From assembly GCF_000003605.2 (NCBI RefSeq), contig NW_003137824.1:229760-255938 (forward strand): DNA of 26,179 nt. Reading direction: 5' to 3'. Position numbers and translations under genes: made by a program. This DNA comes from Saccoglossus kowalevskii (taxonomy: Eukaryota; Hemichordata; Enteropneusta; Harrimaniidae). This document shows positions 1 through 10,899 of this stretch, piece after piece. Numbering within the stretch: the stretch's first letter is position 1; each line of letters opens with the position of its first letter. A model generated the notes under the pieces. That model made no database searches. It worked only from the letters and a program-made list of their open reading frames with translations, and had not been told where the DNA came from.

Positions 1-416
1 CAGTCTGTCATTCCTATAATGATGGTATAACCCAGTCTGCCATTCCTATAATGATGGTATGACCCAGTCTGTCATTCCTATAATGATGGTATAACCCAGT
101 CTGCCATTCCTATAATAATGGTATGATACAGTCTGTCATTCCTATAATGATGGTATAACCCAGTCTGCCATTCCTATAATGATGGTATAACCCAGTCTGC
201 CATTCCTATAATGATGGTATAACCCAGTCTGCCATTCCTATAATGATGGTATAACCCAATCTGTCATTCCTATAGTGATGGTATAACCCAGTCTGCCATT
301 CCTATAATGATGGTATGACCCAGTCTGTCATTCATATAATGATGGTATGACCCAGTCTGCCATTCCTATAATGATGGTATGATACAGTCTGTCATTCCTA
401 TAATGATGGTATAACC
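1..416. repeat. 32-bp minisatellite, 13 copies, truncated by window edge
   Basis: Thirteen head-to-tail 32-bp units, each starting CAGTCTG[T/C]CATTCCTATA and ending ATGGTAT[A/G]ACC, run without indels from the first base to 416. Units differ at a few fixed positions (TC or CC after CAGTCTG, ATAACC, ATGACC or ATGATA at the end). Units 1-5 match units 9-13 in this pattern, giving a 256-bp higher-order period. The array starts before the window. It lies in the intron ahead of the exon at 861. Expansion by unequal exchange is the inferred origin. Confidence 0.97.
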
Positions 417-650
417 CATTCAACTATCCTTATTCATTTGGTATTACCCATTTTGACATCCCTCTTATAATTATATGATCCGCTCTGCAATCTTTTTGAT
501 AATAGTATGCCCCTCTCTGTCTCCCCTATGATAATTATATATCCCAATTACTATGGTAATGGTATTATCAACTCTGTCATCTGATAATATTGTCACCCAC
601 TCTGCCATCTTTTTGATAATATGATCCAGCCTGGGTATTACCTTATTCTT
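417..650. repeat. Decayed halo of the 32-bp minisatellite
   Basis: After 416 the phase is lost, but fragments of the same unit continue, such as ACTCTGTCATC, ACTCTGCCATC, TTTGATAATA and GATAATTATAT, at roughly 30-45 base spacing to about 640. This looks like older, diverged copies with indels flanking the homogeneous core. The reading frame on the minus strand here is a by-product of the repeat and not a gene. Confidence 0.65.
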
Positions 651-860
651 ATTTCCATGGATACCAACAACCCTCCATGCATTGCGTAGGTGGGTGATGA
701 CACATTGCAATATGTATTGGCTAGTATGTATATTTGTTTTTACTGTATTCTTGATCATTCTACAAATTCAGAGTGAATCGTATGTTCCTTTATGCTAAAC
801 TACATTACAATCAGACTAAGATGAACTTTTAATCATTCTCCCATTTTATTTTGTTTACAG

Positions 861-1182
861 CAAAACCCCTTCCGGTCAACAATTACTAGCGAGTTCTCAG
901 AGTAGCTCACCAACTGCAGCCAGTGGCCCCAGTGGTAATGTGACACCTAAAAGTAACACAGGAGCACAGTCACCAAGTACCCCTAAAGTAATCACCCCAT
1001 CAGCAAGTCCACAGAAACCATCAACATCATCACCAGCTTCCTCACAGAGGAGTACACCCCCCACTGCACACAGATCACCACCAAATATCAACCCACCTCC
1101 TAAAGTATCGCCACCAGAAGAAGAAGATACTTTCAAGAACCTGAAGAGGACATTTGCCAACATTTTTGGTGATATCAATTGA
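861..1182 (+). CDS. Terminal coding exon of an unidentified gene (Pro/Ser/Thr-rich C-terminus)
   Basis: The exon starts after a clear acceptor (pyrimidine-rich tract then TTTACAG at 860). The first base completes a split codon, and the frame then stays open for 106 codons to TGA at 1180-1182. The encoded tail is low complexity, with many Ser, Pro and Thr residues and repeated S-P or T-P pairs that are possible proline-directed phosphorylation sites. It ends in an acidic EEED followed by TFKNLKRTFANIFGDIN, a charged-hydrophobic segment that could form an amphipathic helix. The contrast between a disordered linker and a compact end suggests a C-terminal interaction motif, which is inference. 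Upstream exons lie outside the window. I do not recognise the family. The long opposite-strand frame here is its shadow. Confidence 0.8.
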
Positions 1183-1980
1183 GATATATATAGACTTGCT
1201 GTCAAGTAAAGAATTTGCCACCAGCTGATGGTTGTTCTATAAGATATGCTCCACCTGTAATTCCGAAAAAAATCGGTGAAGTCCATTGTCCATTTTGTAG
1301 ATTTTCCAATAACCTTGTGTCTGATTTTAATAGTGTCCATCAACACATGGTAAAAGTGTTATTGGTAATTATTGTTGCATGAAAAGTTTATCACTAGGAA
1401 AGTTGTCACTGCCTCACTAAAAGTATGTGCCCACCCCTGTCTTGCTAATGGTATAACCTGAACAATTGATAATTAAATTGTAAAAGGTTATTCCATTGAG
1501 TAACTACGGGGAGGAGATGAACATACTTCCCCATCAGTAAGAATACATGGTGTTATAAACTAATATAGTAATACCATATATTATTTTAGGCAGAGTAAAC
1601 TTTATTTTGGACCAGAGTTGTCATATTGAACTGACACAATATTATCTTCATGATTTGTTTAGGTGTGACTTTGTTAAAAAAGGGAAGGCTGCAATACTTG
1701 TTTCCATGGTTACTTATTTTGGTGTAATTCTCTTAGACATAACAAAATTTGATGTTGATATTGATGTTTCTGGTCACTGCGTGCATTAGTTACAAATTTG
1801 CATGTGGCATTTTTTTTAAATGTTTTTTGTCAAAATTTTAGAAAAAATGAAAGAAAAATCATGAATGTAAAAACAATTTCAGAATAAAAAGTCATTCAGA
1901 AAATTAATGTTTTCCTTCTTGGTCTTGGATGCTGCTGCAATGATGAATATACACAATAAATATTGTATAGTATCAGACAT
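1183..1980 (+). other. Probable 3'UTR of the gene ending at 1182
   Basis: AT-rich sequence follows the stop codon with no further coding signal. Candidate polyadenylation hexamers AATAAA occur at 1883-1888 and 1955-1960, the second followed by a T/G-rich stretch. The short frame at 1607-1789 has no coding character. The true 3' end cannot be set without transcript data. Confidence 0.45.
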
Positions 1981-4900
1981 CAACAGACCTTATTTATCAG
2001 TCACTGAATTGTATATACAAGTTTTGTCAAACCATCCTACGTGTATTGTCCGTTTGTGATCAGTATTTGTATAGTGAATGTAAGTATTAGTGAAATGAAG
2101 CAGAAATTATAAATGTAAATATAATAATTGAATAATACTTTTGAATTTATACTGTATGTTACTGTGATAGTTATATGGGATGCAATGATTGGTCACTACA
2201 AACCAAATGATAAAACTACCTGGTCAATATTAATCTGCAATGAATACTGGGTTTTAAATGTAATCTGTAAAATGTCCACATTACTTTTTATAAACAGTGA
2301 GAAAATGTAATAACTTCAAAGCTGAAAAAAGAAATATATTTAAAATGAACATGCATTTTAAATATAGTCAGAGTCGGTCATTTTTAGTCACACTACCATT
2401 GAGCAAATTTCATGATAAATTTTTTCTACACACTATGCCAGTTGCTGAAAACTACCGGTACTCTTATTTTGTTGTTTTATGTGACTGGTGATTGTGAATC
2501 ACTCCAGTGTTTAGATTGATGGATTAACATATAATATGAGTACCTCTGACATTGAGTTCTGCCAACATACAGTATCCACTGTGAATATCTTGAAGTAGGC
2601 ATAAATACTTTATTATACTGTATACCAGTATGTTATATTGTGTTGAGTCAAAAAACTTGGTACATCATTTTAGTTTGCTATAACTTGTAGACTAAGGCTT
2701 TGTTTCTATTCTTAACATTATGAAGATTATATCACTGGAGACAACACCCATGTCAGTCTCTGTTAAATCTAAACACGACAATTGGATTGGCTAGGCAGAT
2801 GTCCTTCTTTTCATTGACAAAGTCCCTGCATGGGCTTGTATAATAAGTAACTGCTTAGAAATAGTATGTGACCCTGTACTGTCTGAGTGCATATTTTGCA
2901 GTATCCTTGTAATAACCTTATTATAATACATCTTTTTCTCCCAGGAATACATCATGGGAATGCCGAAATCCAAAATGTTTAGAACAGATTTAGTCCAGTC
3001 AAACCCTTGGGGCAGCCATGTTTGTTTTTATTATTAGAGGACAATTATGCACGTAATCATTTCATATTTGGAATTTGTGTTTCCTAATATGGTAGGATGA
3101 AAATACCTATTGCAATACTGTAAAATTACGGCACGCTGTAACTTACAGTGTTCTAGTGACAGATGTATAATAATTAATAATATATCAATATTTCAATTGT
3201 CTGAATACATCATTCTGATTGGTAGAAAGCATGTTTTCAATTAATGTACTTAGTATTTCCAGAAACCAAGTTAATCTGTAACTGATATAGAAAAAATAAC
3301 TTTATGGTGAACCATGTTAGAGCGATAGCAAAATATATTACAAGATCATTTCAGAAGAGGCGAGATAACCTGTTTGTGTAAGACATTAGTTGATATTATA
3401 TTTTACAAGAATACATACAATATCTTTATTTGACATACACCCTCTATAGATGAGTACATATACATGACTCCAGTGACTTGTAAGCCCATTGGGCTGGGTG
3501 ACAGATTTTTATTTTCAAGCTATGTATTTACTGAATATTTTCTTATTGTCACACGTCACTTTAATAAACATAACTACTACTATACAAGCCATGGTTAAAT
3601 AGAATAAACGTAAATAATACATAGCAGAGTTATATCCTTCTGTCAGCTTAAATCAGGAATAACTGTATTCTGTCCTACAGACTGATATTGGATAACTATG
3701 ATAGTATGGAATATCATGAATGAATGTGTCATATGCTTTCGTGACTCCTGTGTGATTGAAGTGTTGGTTTGTGTACTCCATACATATGCACTGTGAATAA
3801 TTATGCATCATTAATTTATTAAACATTAACCATTTATCAAGATGTGTTTTACAAATTTAACATGCTTGCAATACTTCTTATCATTCTTAATTCAAATTGT
3901 GTGTATAAAGTTGTTTTTAGTGATGTAATATTATTGGTGACATGAATGAAATACATTTATGTTTAGTTATGCCCTCTATAGGTCAAATCAAAATTAATTT
4001 TGTTTTTATAGTAAATGTTTATTATCAGTAGTGTAGTAGTTATTTGAATAATATATGTACAGTGGTTGTTCACATGCTCCAATAATTACTCACATTATGT
4101 ATGGTATTTTCAATCTAACCTATGTATAGTACATTTTACTATATTCATACAGAATTTATTGCTTTGTTCTATGAATCAACATTCCATGAAAACAATTTTA
4201 ATGGTATAATCAAATTAAGTACCATGACACTACTTGTGAGACATCACAAAGCAATATCAGTAAATGTGTTGCTTTAATTTCTACATACCAGTAATTCAGA
4301 ACTTGATCTAAAAATATTTAATTGTTAATCAGTGTCCCAACAAAATCGACATTTATAACATATTTAGAATACCACCAAATAATAATATGTTTTGTATTTA
4401 ATTGTCTCAATGAACGGTGAAGTTCTATTCACAATTTCTTTAGTATTTCTAGACAAGGTGGGTAGCACACATTTTACCAGATCTGCACTAACCATCTTGT
4501 TTAAATCTGTACAGAGAAAAGCTGTCATACTGTAAATTCATTAAGTTTTAATTTTGCTATTTTCGTTGATAAATTCAATCTCATGAGCATAGCAATATAA
4601 GTCATTGTGTCCCTGCCAAAGTTGTAAACTTAAAAGCTACTGAGTCCGCTCAAACTACTGAAATAGTGAAAATAAAATGTTTTACAGGTAATGTCAACCA
4701 ACTCATAATGTATTGTTTCTGTGCAATATATCTTCAGAAATAATGTCTGTTGGAACTAACCAGTCTATTTGTACATATTGTGTTGTAAAAATATTTAGAG
4801 TTTCAGGAATAGAGAATTAAATAAGATTTCTGCCAGTTACCTTGCCGTGTTGTATGACGATAGGAATGTGTATGCAAATAAATGAGCATCATATTATTGT

Positions 4901-5540
4901 TGTCTGTCAATTAGCTCATTATTTTGCTACAACAGTTAACAAATTATGCACAATGTGAGAGGATCTGTGGTTTACATACATTTTATATTTACCAATGTCG
5001 TGTTTATTGTAGTTAAAGTGACAACAGATTTCTCAGCCAAGTCATTAAAGCGACAGCTGTGATTTTGAACATTTTTGTGTTTAAATATAACCTCATAAAG
5101 ATGACCAAATCTTGCCAAAATATTGTTTTAGACACAACTGCATGGACGAAGTAACCCTACATCAGGCTAATATTACAAGAAATGCATTGTGAGAACTAAG
5201 GGCCGAGTAGTCACCATTTCGTGGAAATCAGTTATGTGTGTGTACATGTACCATGGAAAATATGAAGCATAAAATCAACATCAACTTTTAGAGAGAAGCT
5301 TAGCCTCTTATGGTATCTACGTATTTGAAATTTCGGCGCACATTATGTACCATAATTCTGGAATGCTCAGGCTGAACTGGATTTTAATAGATGGCGCCCT
5401 CTGGAGACCAGAATTAATCCATGCAGGAACTTAATACATGCAGGCTGTCCTCAATACTATGCTAAAAAAAATACCTGACCAAGCTCAGTCTGATCATATT
5501 GGAGTAACTAGAGTCACTATTATGCTAGGTGTATGCGGAA
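1981..5540. other. AT-rich intergenic stretch, no gene seen
   Basis: About 3.5 kb of AT-rich sequence. The frames of 60-64 codons at 2128-2491 and 2791-2973 have no recognisable protein, no supporting splice sites and ordinary AT-rich composition. I saw no tandem array, RNA gene or clear transposon end. Confidence 0.5.
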
Positions 5541-5823
5541 TCATCTTCCTGATCCCTCTATGTTACAGGAGGAAAGGTCTCTTTTATCAGTGATAAATAT
5601 CAAGTTAGCAATTAATTGAAGGTCAGTTTCAGGTGAGGTATTTCCCAGGAAGATGTGGTAAAAGCACATGTGAAGCAACCAGTAGAAACTACTAAAGTCT
5701 GGTCCTTGTGCCCAGTCTGGCACAACCTCAGATGTTACACTCCAGCCATTAGCTGTTATGTAATTATCTAGTTGGGTGTTGAAAATATCAGTATTGTAGC
5801 TGACAGGGAATGCCAAACTCCTC
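5541..5823 (-). pseudogene. Unidentified coding-like fragment, possibly frameshifted exon
   Basis: An open frame of about 94 codons with balanced, protein-like composition (for example DNYITANGWSVTSEVV and DWAQGPDFSSFYWLLHMC), unlike the AT-rich frames around it. On the minus strand it has no ATG at its start and a stop lies immediately upstream in frame. In a neighbouring frame, just after a run of T ending TATAG at about 5858, a second stretch reads EVYIQCLSEEFGIP and runs into the start of this frame. This looks like one reading frame broken by a one- or two-base shift near 5810, or an exon entered through that acceptor. The polypyrimidine tract supports an acceptor. I do not recognise the protein. 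It could be a pseudogene, a transposon gene fragment, or an exon with an assembly error. Confidence 0.3.
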
Positions 5824-6072
5824 ACTCAAACACTGAATGTACACCTCTGACTTTGCTATAAAAAAAAAAAAATCATGTGTGTTTGACTTTAACCCCGTGT
5901 AAACAGACTTGCCATTTGACTTTAAAAGCTAGTTCATAGTTTATATCATTGCCCATCAAAGAGCATTATTCCTTTCCGAATATTATTTATTTTGGCCACA
6001 GTGATTCCTTTGATGGCGTATAAAAGACTTTATAGGGGTAGCATACTGAAATGTCATACTTTTAGATGTTTA

Positions 6073-6144
6073 TGTCCAATGGACCTGTTGGTCATAAGGT
6101 ACTGCTTCCATCACAACTCCACTGGACTCAGGATGAATGCTAAA
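6073..6144 (+). repeat. Diverged copy 1 of the ~97-bp repeat, interrupted
   Basis: The stretch containing TGGTCATAAGGTACTG and CACAACTCCACTGGACTCAG aligns with the units at 6461 and 6558. The match stops at CTAAA (6140-6144), where the inverted-repeat element begins, and resumes after the element at 6442 (TTTAAATATACACAA...GGCCAATCCAGTAAG). Confidence 0.6.
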
Positions 6145-6441
6145 GCGCGGTAGTCGTCGTGCTACGCATGTGCGAGATATATGGGTCTCGTATAAACAAA
6201 GATGGCGACTTTGACTGTTGCGCAGATCAACGAGTGCGAACTGACACGTTTTCAAGCTTTAATTGGGTAATTTTCATGTGATTGGAAGGTATCGAAGAGG
6301 TCACCGGCGGAAATCAGTGCAATTTGCGCCCGAGTCAAACCTCCTACTTGTGATTTCCATTTGAAGTGCGCATTGGATTGTGGGAAAATCAATGTTTATC
6401 AACACAAATGTCGAACATGCGCAGCACTACGACTTCCGCGC
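6145..6441. mobile_element. 297-bp inverted-repeat element (MITE-like) inside a repeat unit
   Basis: The left end GCGCGGTAGTCGTCGTGCT and the reverse complement of the right end GCGCGGAAGTCGTAGTGCT match for about 30 bases with few differences, and weaker similarity runs further inward. The flanks are CTAAA on the left and TTTAAA on the right, consistent with a TTAA-containing target duplication. No transposase frame is present, so it would be non-autonomous. The uninterrupted related unit at 6461-6557 reads GTTAAATATATACAAG at the matching place, which gives an empty-site comparison. Its ends resemble those of the elements at 16460, 21168 and 21606. Confidence 0.7.
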
Positions 6442-6460
6442 TTTAAATATACACAATGGG

Positions 6461-6640
6461 GCCAATCCAGTAAGAAGAATTGCCACCTGGTCATCAGGTA
6501 CAGATTCTGTCACAACTCGACTGGACTCAGAATGGATGTTAAATATATACAAGTTGAGCCAATCCTGTAAGAAGAATTGCTACCTGGCCATCAGGTACAG
6601 ATTCTGTCAAAACTCCAGTGGACTCCCAGCCACACTTATC
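6461..6640 (+). repeat. ~97-bp tandem repeat, about two copies
   Basis: Units start at 6461 and 6558 with GCCAATCC[A/T]GTAAGAAGAATTG, followed by a shared TGG[T/C]CATCAGGTACAGATTCTGTCA core. The second unit runs into the 65-bp repeat. The overlapping plus-strand frames here (6361-6688) are repeat-derived. Confidence 0.75.
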
Positions 6641-6882
6641 AATGAGGTAAAACCCAGTCATCACTTCTCCAATCCTTCACACTGGTGATGCTAGCCAAAC
6701 TCTCAAATGAGGTAGAACGCAGTCATCACTTCTCAAATCCTTCACACTGGTGATGCTAGCCAAACTCTCAAATGAGGTAGAACCCAGTCATCACTTCTCA
6801 AATCCTTCACACTGGTGATGCTAGCCAAACTCTCAAATGAGGTAGAACCCAGTCATCAATTCTCAAATCCTTCACAGTGGAA
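6641..6882 (+). repeat. 65-bp tandem repeat, about 3.7 copies
   Basis: Units start with AATGAGGTA at 6641, 6706, 6771 and 6836, an exact 65-base period. They share CAGTCATCACTTCTC, AATCCTTCACACTGGTGATG and CTAGCCAAACTCTC. Identity between units is very high, so the expansion is recent. The last copy decays after about 6880. Confidence 0.93.
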
Positions 6883-8039
6883 ATTCTCAACTGATGAATG
6901 CAGAGTGAGAGTAAAGTGCAAGTAAACCAGGAGAACGCACAACACCATTGATGTTACACTTCCGCAGACTCTGAGAAAGTTTAACACAACTGAATAGCAG
7001 GACTGCCAGAATGCCGTTGGATCTCCTAATGGTTATAACACTCAACCAACACAACAGTCAAGAATGGAACATTACTCATATTGGCACTGCTAGTTGGCCT
7101 ATGAGTACTTGCCAACAACTCACAATTGCTACCAAAGCTGTTTCATTTTCATTCTTCATACTCAGATAAGCACTTGGCTTTTCAGGCATCATATAGACTA
7201 TTCTCAAATCGTCCTATCAGAAATTTAATTATTGTTGAATAATAATAATGTAATATATAATTCATAACAAAATGTCAATACAGCCGAGACCGTGATTCAG
7301 GATCAGTGGTCCCAGGCTAAGTTCTAATAACAACACAATTTTTAAAGGTAAAATTACCAACTAAAGACTGTAGTCTAAGAATGTATTGTAAGATTTTGTA
7401 CTTATACAAATCTATATAGAATATTGTATCTGACAATAATTCCTGATTAGACACAAAGTTCTTCTAAGATGTCTTTGTATTGTGATGGCATTTGTATGTT
7501 GCTCCTGGTTCTTGTAGAATGTGGTATTCCCATTTTCGGTGTAGATTATGAGGGTGCACATTCATAGCTTGGTGGGGGTTTATATTGTATGTTGGTTATG
7601 TACCTATTCATTCAATTGTATGTTGATGTGGTTTATTTCGCTGCCTATTGGTTGTTGGTTGAGTATTTGTGTCTCGTGGTCTTAGGTGGATTATATTTCT
7701 ATACAGTATCTTTTTCAATATTGTAAGAATGTGGTATAAGTGCTGTGTTTACAATTTTGGATTTTACAGGATTTTGAAAATTTACCTGATGACCTTCAAA
7801 CAATTCTGGTACAGGTCTTGCACTTCGATTGTAATGTTGTGCATTGATTTCTTGATGAGTTGAGATACTGATGTATCTCTTTGTTGATCATTGGAGGGTA
7901 TATCGTGATTGGCAAAATGTTTCTATATTACCTTCCACTCAGTAATTCTGCTGGTAATGGGATTTTGGATTTCAGTTATGTAGTGTGAAGTGACAGTAGT
8001 AATAGCTTAGGATCAATTCCATATTTTGTACATTAGTTG

Positions 8040-8330
8040 GGAATCTTGACAACTGTCTGGATGTTTCTCTCAATGAATTCACGCCTTTTTAGGTAGTATG
8101 GTTAGGATGTTACGATTTTGAATCCATACTGTTCTGCAAGGCTCTGTATTCTTTTGCTGTGAATTGGCTGCCATTTTCACAGACTAGTGCAACTGGTATG
8201 CCTTGATTTGCGAAAAGGCATCTAGTATCATTGATTACTGTGTTTGCATGCACGTTTTTCCAGCTTTCTGATAAATGGGAATTTACATGTTACATTAGTA
8301 TAAAATGGTCCTTCAGTGTGTTATGGTCGG
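8040..8330 (-). pseudogene. Gypsy integrase core fragment, frameshifted
   Basis: The first block at about 8151-8213 contains VCENGSQFTAKE, where the family has an aspartate before NG as the second acidic catalytic residue. Here it is glutamate, consistent with decay. A frame change follows, then EQYGFKIVTS (about 8106-8142), then a further shift and EFIERNIQTV (8042-8080), which carries the third acidic residue. Multiple lesions mean no functional integrase is encoded. Confidence 0.8.
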
Positions 8331-8507
8331 GGTGAGATGTCTGTGGGAATCTTTGGTTTTTTTCTGTTATTAGTTCTGGAGCATCTGGCATGAAGCACAT
8401 CTTTTTAATATTATTTTAGATGCCTGGCCATTACACACTTAATTTGCATTCTTCAATTTCTAAATGTCCCTGGTGGATATGTTGTAGAATGTCATCTAAC
8501 ATCAATG

Positions 8508-8753
8508 TTAAGAATTACAATTCTGCTGTTTATTAGAAGTGTGCCATTCGGTTATGTCTCGACTTTCCTTATGGGATAAGGTCAACCTTGTACAACTTGA
8601 GATCATGATTGTTGCATCTTTGGTGGGTTCCTCCATAATCTGGCACAGTTTAACTGGTGTGACGTTTACTTGATGACGAATCTTAACTTCCATTTCAGGT
8701 ATCTTAGTTTTGTCAAATGGGGACAAACAAGACAAAGCATCGACTAGTAGCAT
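8508..8753 (-). pseudogene. Gypsy RNase H-integrase linker fragment
   Basis: The longest intact frame within the Gypsy remnant, 81 codons. It begins MLLVDALSCLSP, the segment that follows RNase H in this clade, and continues with VKIRHQVNVTPVKLCQIMEE, typical of the linker before the integrase zinc finger. The family normally has Arg where Cys stands in DALSCL. The start is an internal Met, not a real translation start. Confidence 0.8.
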
Positions 8754-8995
8754 TTATTTGCCTGGCTTATACATAATGTCAAGTTGCAAGGCCGAAATCA
8801 TAAAAGCATTCTTTCTGGACGCAGCTGTACATGCGTTTTTTGTTTAATGTTCTAGTGTATATTGATTGTCTCTCACATATAAATATGTGTTCTCACATCC
8901 GTATGCTCGTATACTAGGAGTAGTTCTCGTTCATTGTTGGTATATCTGCTTTCGACCTCTTAAGTGACTGGTTTCTACTATAGTAAAGATTGAGT

Positions 8996-10880
8996 AGTGC
9001 CCAAAAGTCTCAATTCATGTCTTCCTATCAATTAGATGTAATGTCTCAATATGAAAAATGTTGAATTATCACCTCCTATCAAATCCTGCGACGTTAACCT
9101 AAACAGCGCCCTCACCAACATATTGAGGCCTGATGCCTAATGGTGTCAGCTGAATATATTGCCAGTTCCATTTTCTCCGCATAAATCTATTTTATTTCAA
9201 TGAACTTTTGCTGAATGGTTTGTTTGTTTTGATAAAACTGGACAAAAAACAGTTTCTACTCCATTTGCATTGAAAGGGAAGAAAACTCGTCTAAAGCCAG
9301 AATTGAAAACTAGGCAGAGAAAACATTCTTTGTTTTTGCTCACCAATGATCTACTCAATAATGTCTATCTCGTGGTCACAAATGTTGCCATTTATCTATT
9401 CATCCTACACCATGGCAGAATATAATATTTCTGATTTCCTTTGATGTGGAACAAGAACCTCAAGAAAGACGTCATTAGCATTTGCTGTTGGGGTGAATTT
9501 GAATCATCTGTTTCACGATAATATATTCGTAAATATGCCTCACTTTACTCCATGCAGTGAATCACTGTTGCAGAATCAAATAAACACACTCACTTTCAAA
9601 CTTATATCACTGTGATATTAGATTATCAATCAAACCATGCCACACATAATGGCCATTAAACAGGAGTTCAACACGTAAAATATTCACAATCCCATAGAAC
9701 TTGACCAGCATAATCATTTTCCAAACAAAGACACAATTTTGTTTACTAAATGACTCTTCTATAACATTGAGCTTTGTATTTTGGCGTCAGTTATGCTGGA
9801 TGACAGACATGTAAGGGTGGAAGCCTACTATTAAATGCAAACCTTGTGGTCTATTGAATTATATGTGGAAAAAAATAAGGACAAGTTTATCAAATTAAGT
9901 CAGTATAACAAATGAAGGATGCTATTTCATGGTACCATGAGTTAATAGCTCCATAATTTTACATATTAAATCAATGAACATTGTCATTGTCAATTTTCTC
10001 AAAAAAACTTGGCTTCAAATATCAAACCAACACCGAAAACTTTCAAAGCATCGTCCGCCTATTGACCTCTACACGATACCGTGCGGGATCGCATAGACTA
10101 ATTGCGTATCGAAATAAGGCGCCCAATCAGATTGGACGTACCAAATTATAAAACAAAATTCCACTTCCTGTCTTTGTCGCTATGAAGACATCCTTCCCAC
10201 ACAAAACTGCGTCGATTCCCTGTACCTAATGAGGCTTGAGGGCACCAACACCAAAAACTTTCGCAATTTTATCATCACAAATATCACGAATCATGGGCGC
10301 TGCCGTTTTGTTTAAAATGAAACGCCAAAGAGGAATTTGTAACACGCAAACTGATTGGACAATGATTAGCCGAAACTGACTACTGGGGGCGCATATTTGA
10401 TGGTCGTTCTGCCAGGGTCTGTTTAGAGGCTTGGCCGAATAAACTTAGACCTTGGCTAGCGAAGATGATATCAAAGCTTCAGTTGCCCCAATTAAATACC
10501 GTATTTAGTAAAATATTGTATTTTTGCTATTAAGGGTGATTCAGTAAAAATAAAATCAAGAGGATATACATCTTTTTCTATATTATATATTCAACTCATC
10601 AAGAATCAGTGAAAATAAACTCCATTCAAAATACAAAACACCCAAACAGCTGTAATAGATAAAATAATTAAACAACAATGTAATAATTCATTTATATTGC
10701 GCTTTTTACAATACTGAGTCATCAAGACAATAGCAAAATGTCAAGCTGAACAAAAGGAAATAAATACTATTTATATTCCTAAAAATGTTAGAAATCGCAA
10801 CGTGTAACTGGACATAGGTAATTTAAGTAATCCAATCCAAATGTTACATGTACATCTAGTCCTGTGTTTGGGAAGCTATC
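8996..10880. other. Intergenic stretch, no gene seen
   Basis: No long frame and no recognisable RNA gene. A weak short duplication occurs at about 10030 and 10239 (both contain CAACACC[G/A]AAAACTTTC). The more GC-rich part at 10060-10460 resembles neither exons nor the other elements I could identify. The 5' part of the Gypsy element may have begun near 9000 but is not recognisable. Confidence 0.45.
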
Positions 10881-10899
10881 AGGGACAAGTGACGTGATG

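Larger units (their letters stand above)
7480..8995 (-). mobile_element. Degenerate Ty3/Gypsy retrotransposon pol remnant
   Basis: Translated on the minus strand with frame changes, this region gives in the correct order the 3' half of a Ty3/Gypsy pol: RNase H end (about 8760-8992, EVESRYTNNERELL), RNase H/integrase linker (8508-8753, MLLVDALSCL), an HHCC zinc finger (about 8383-8495, IHQGHLEIEECKL then CASC), the integrase catalytic core (about 8040-8330, QGIPVALVCENGSQFT, then EQYGFKIVTS and EFIERNIQTV), and the post-integrase tail (about 7750-7846, RPVPELFEGHQVNFQNP). Several stops and frameshifts break it, so it is inactive. Gag, protease, most of the reverse transcriptase, and LTRs were not found. 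The outer limits are approximate. Confidence 0.88.

Noticed and set aside
1-416. CRISPR-like array
   Set aside because: The 32-bp units are contiguous with no unique spacers, and the window is animal DNA. It is a minisatellite.
471-758. 95-codon minus-strand frame
   Set aside because: Lies over decayed minisatellite copies. The protein is a run of repeat-derived residues.
897-1346. 149-codon minus-strand frame
   Set aside because: It is the opposite strand of the Pro/Ser-rich exon and has biased composition caused by it.
7669-7863. 64-codon plus-strand frame, hydrophobic
   Set aside because: Antisense to the C-terminal part of the Gypsy remnant, which explains the sequence better.
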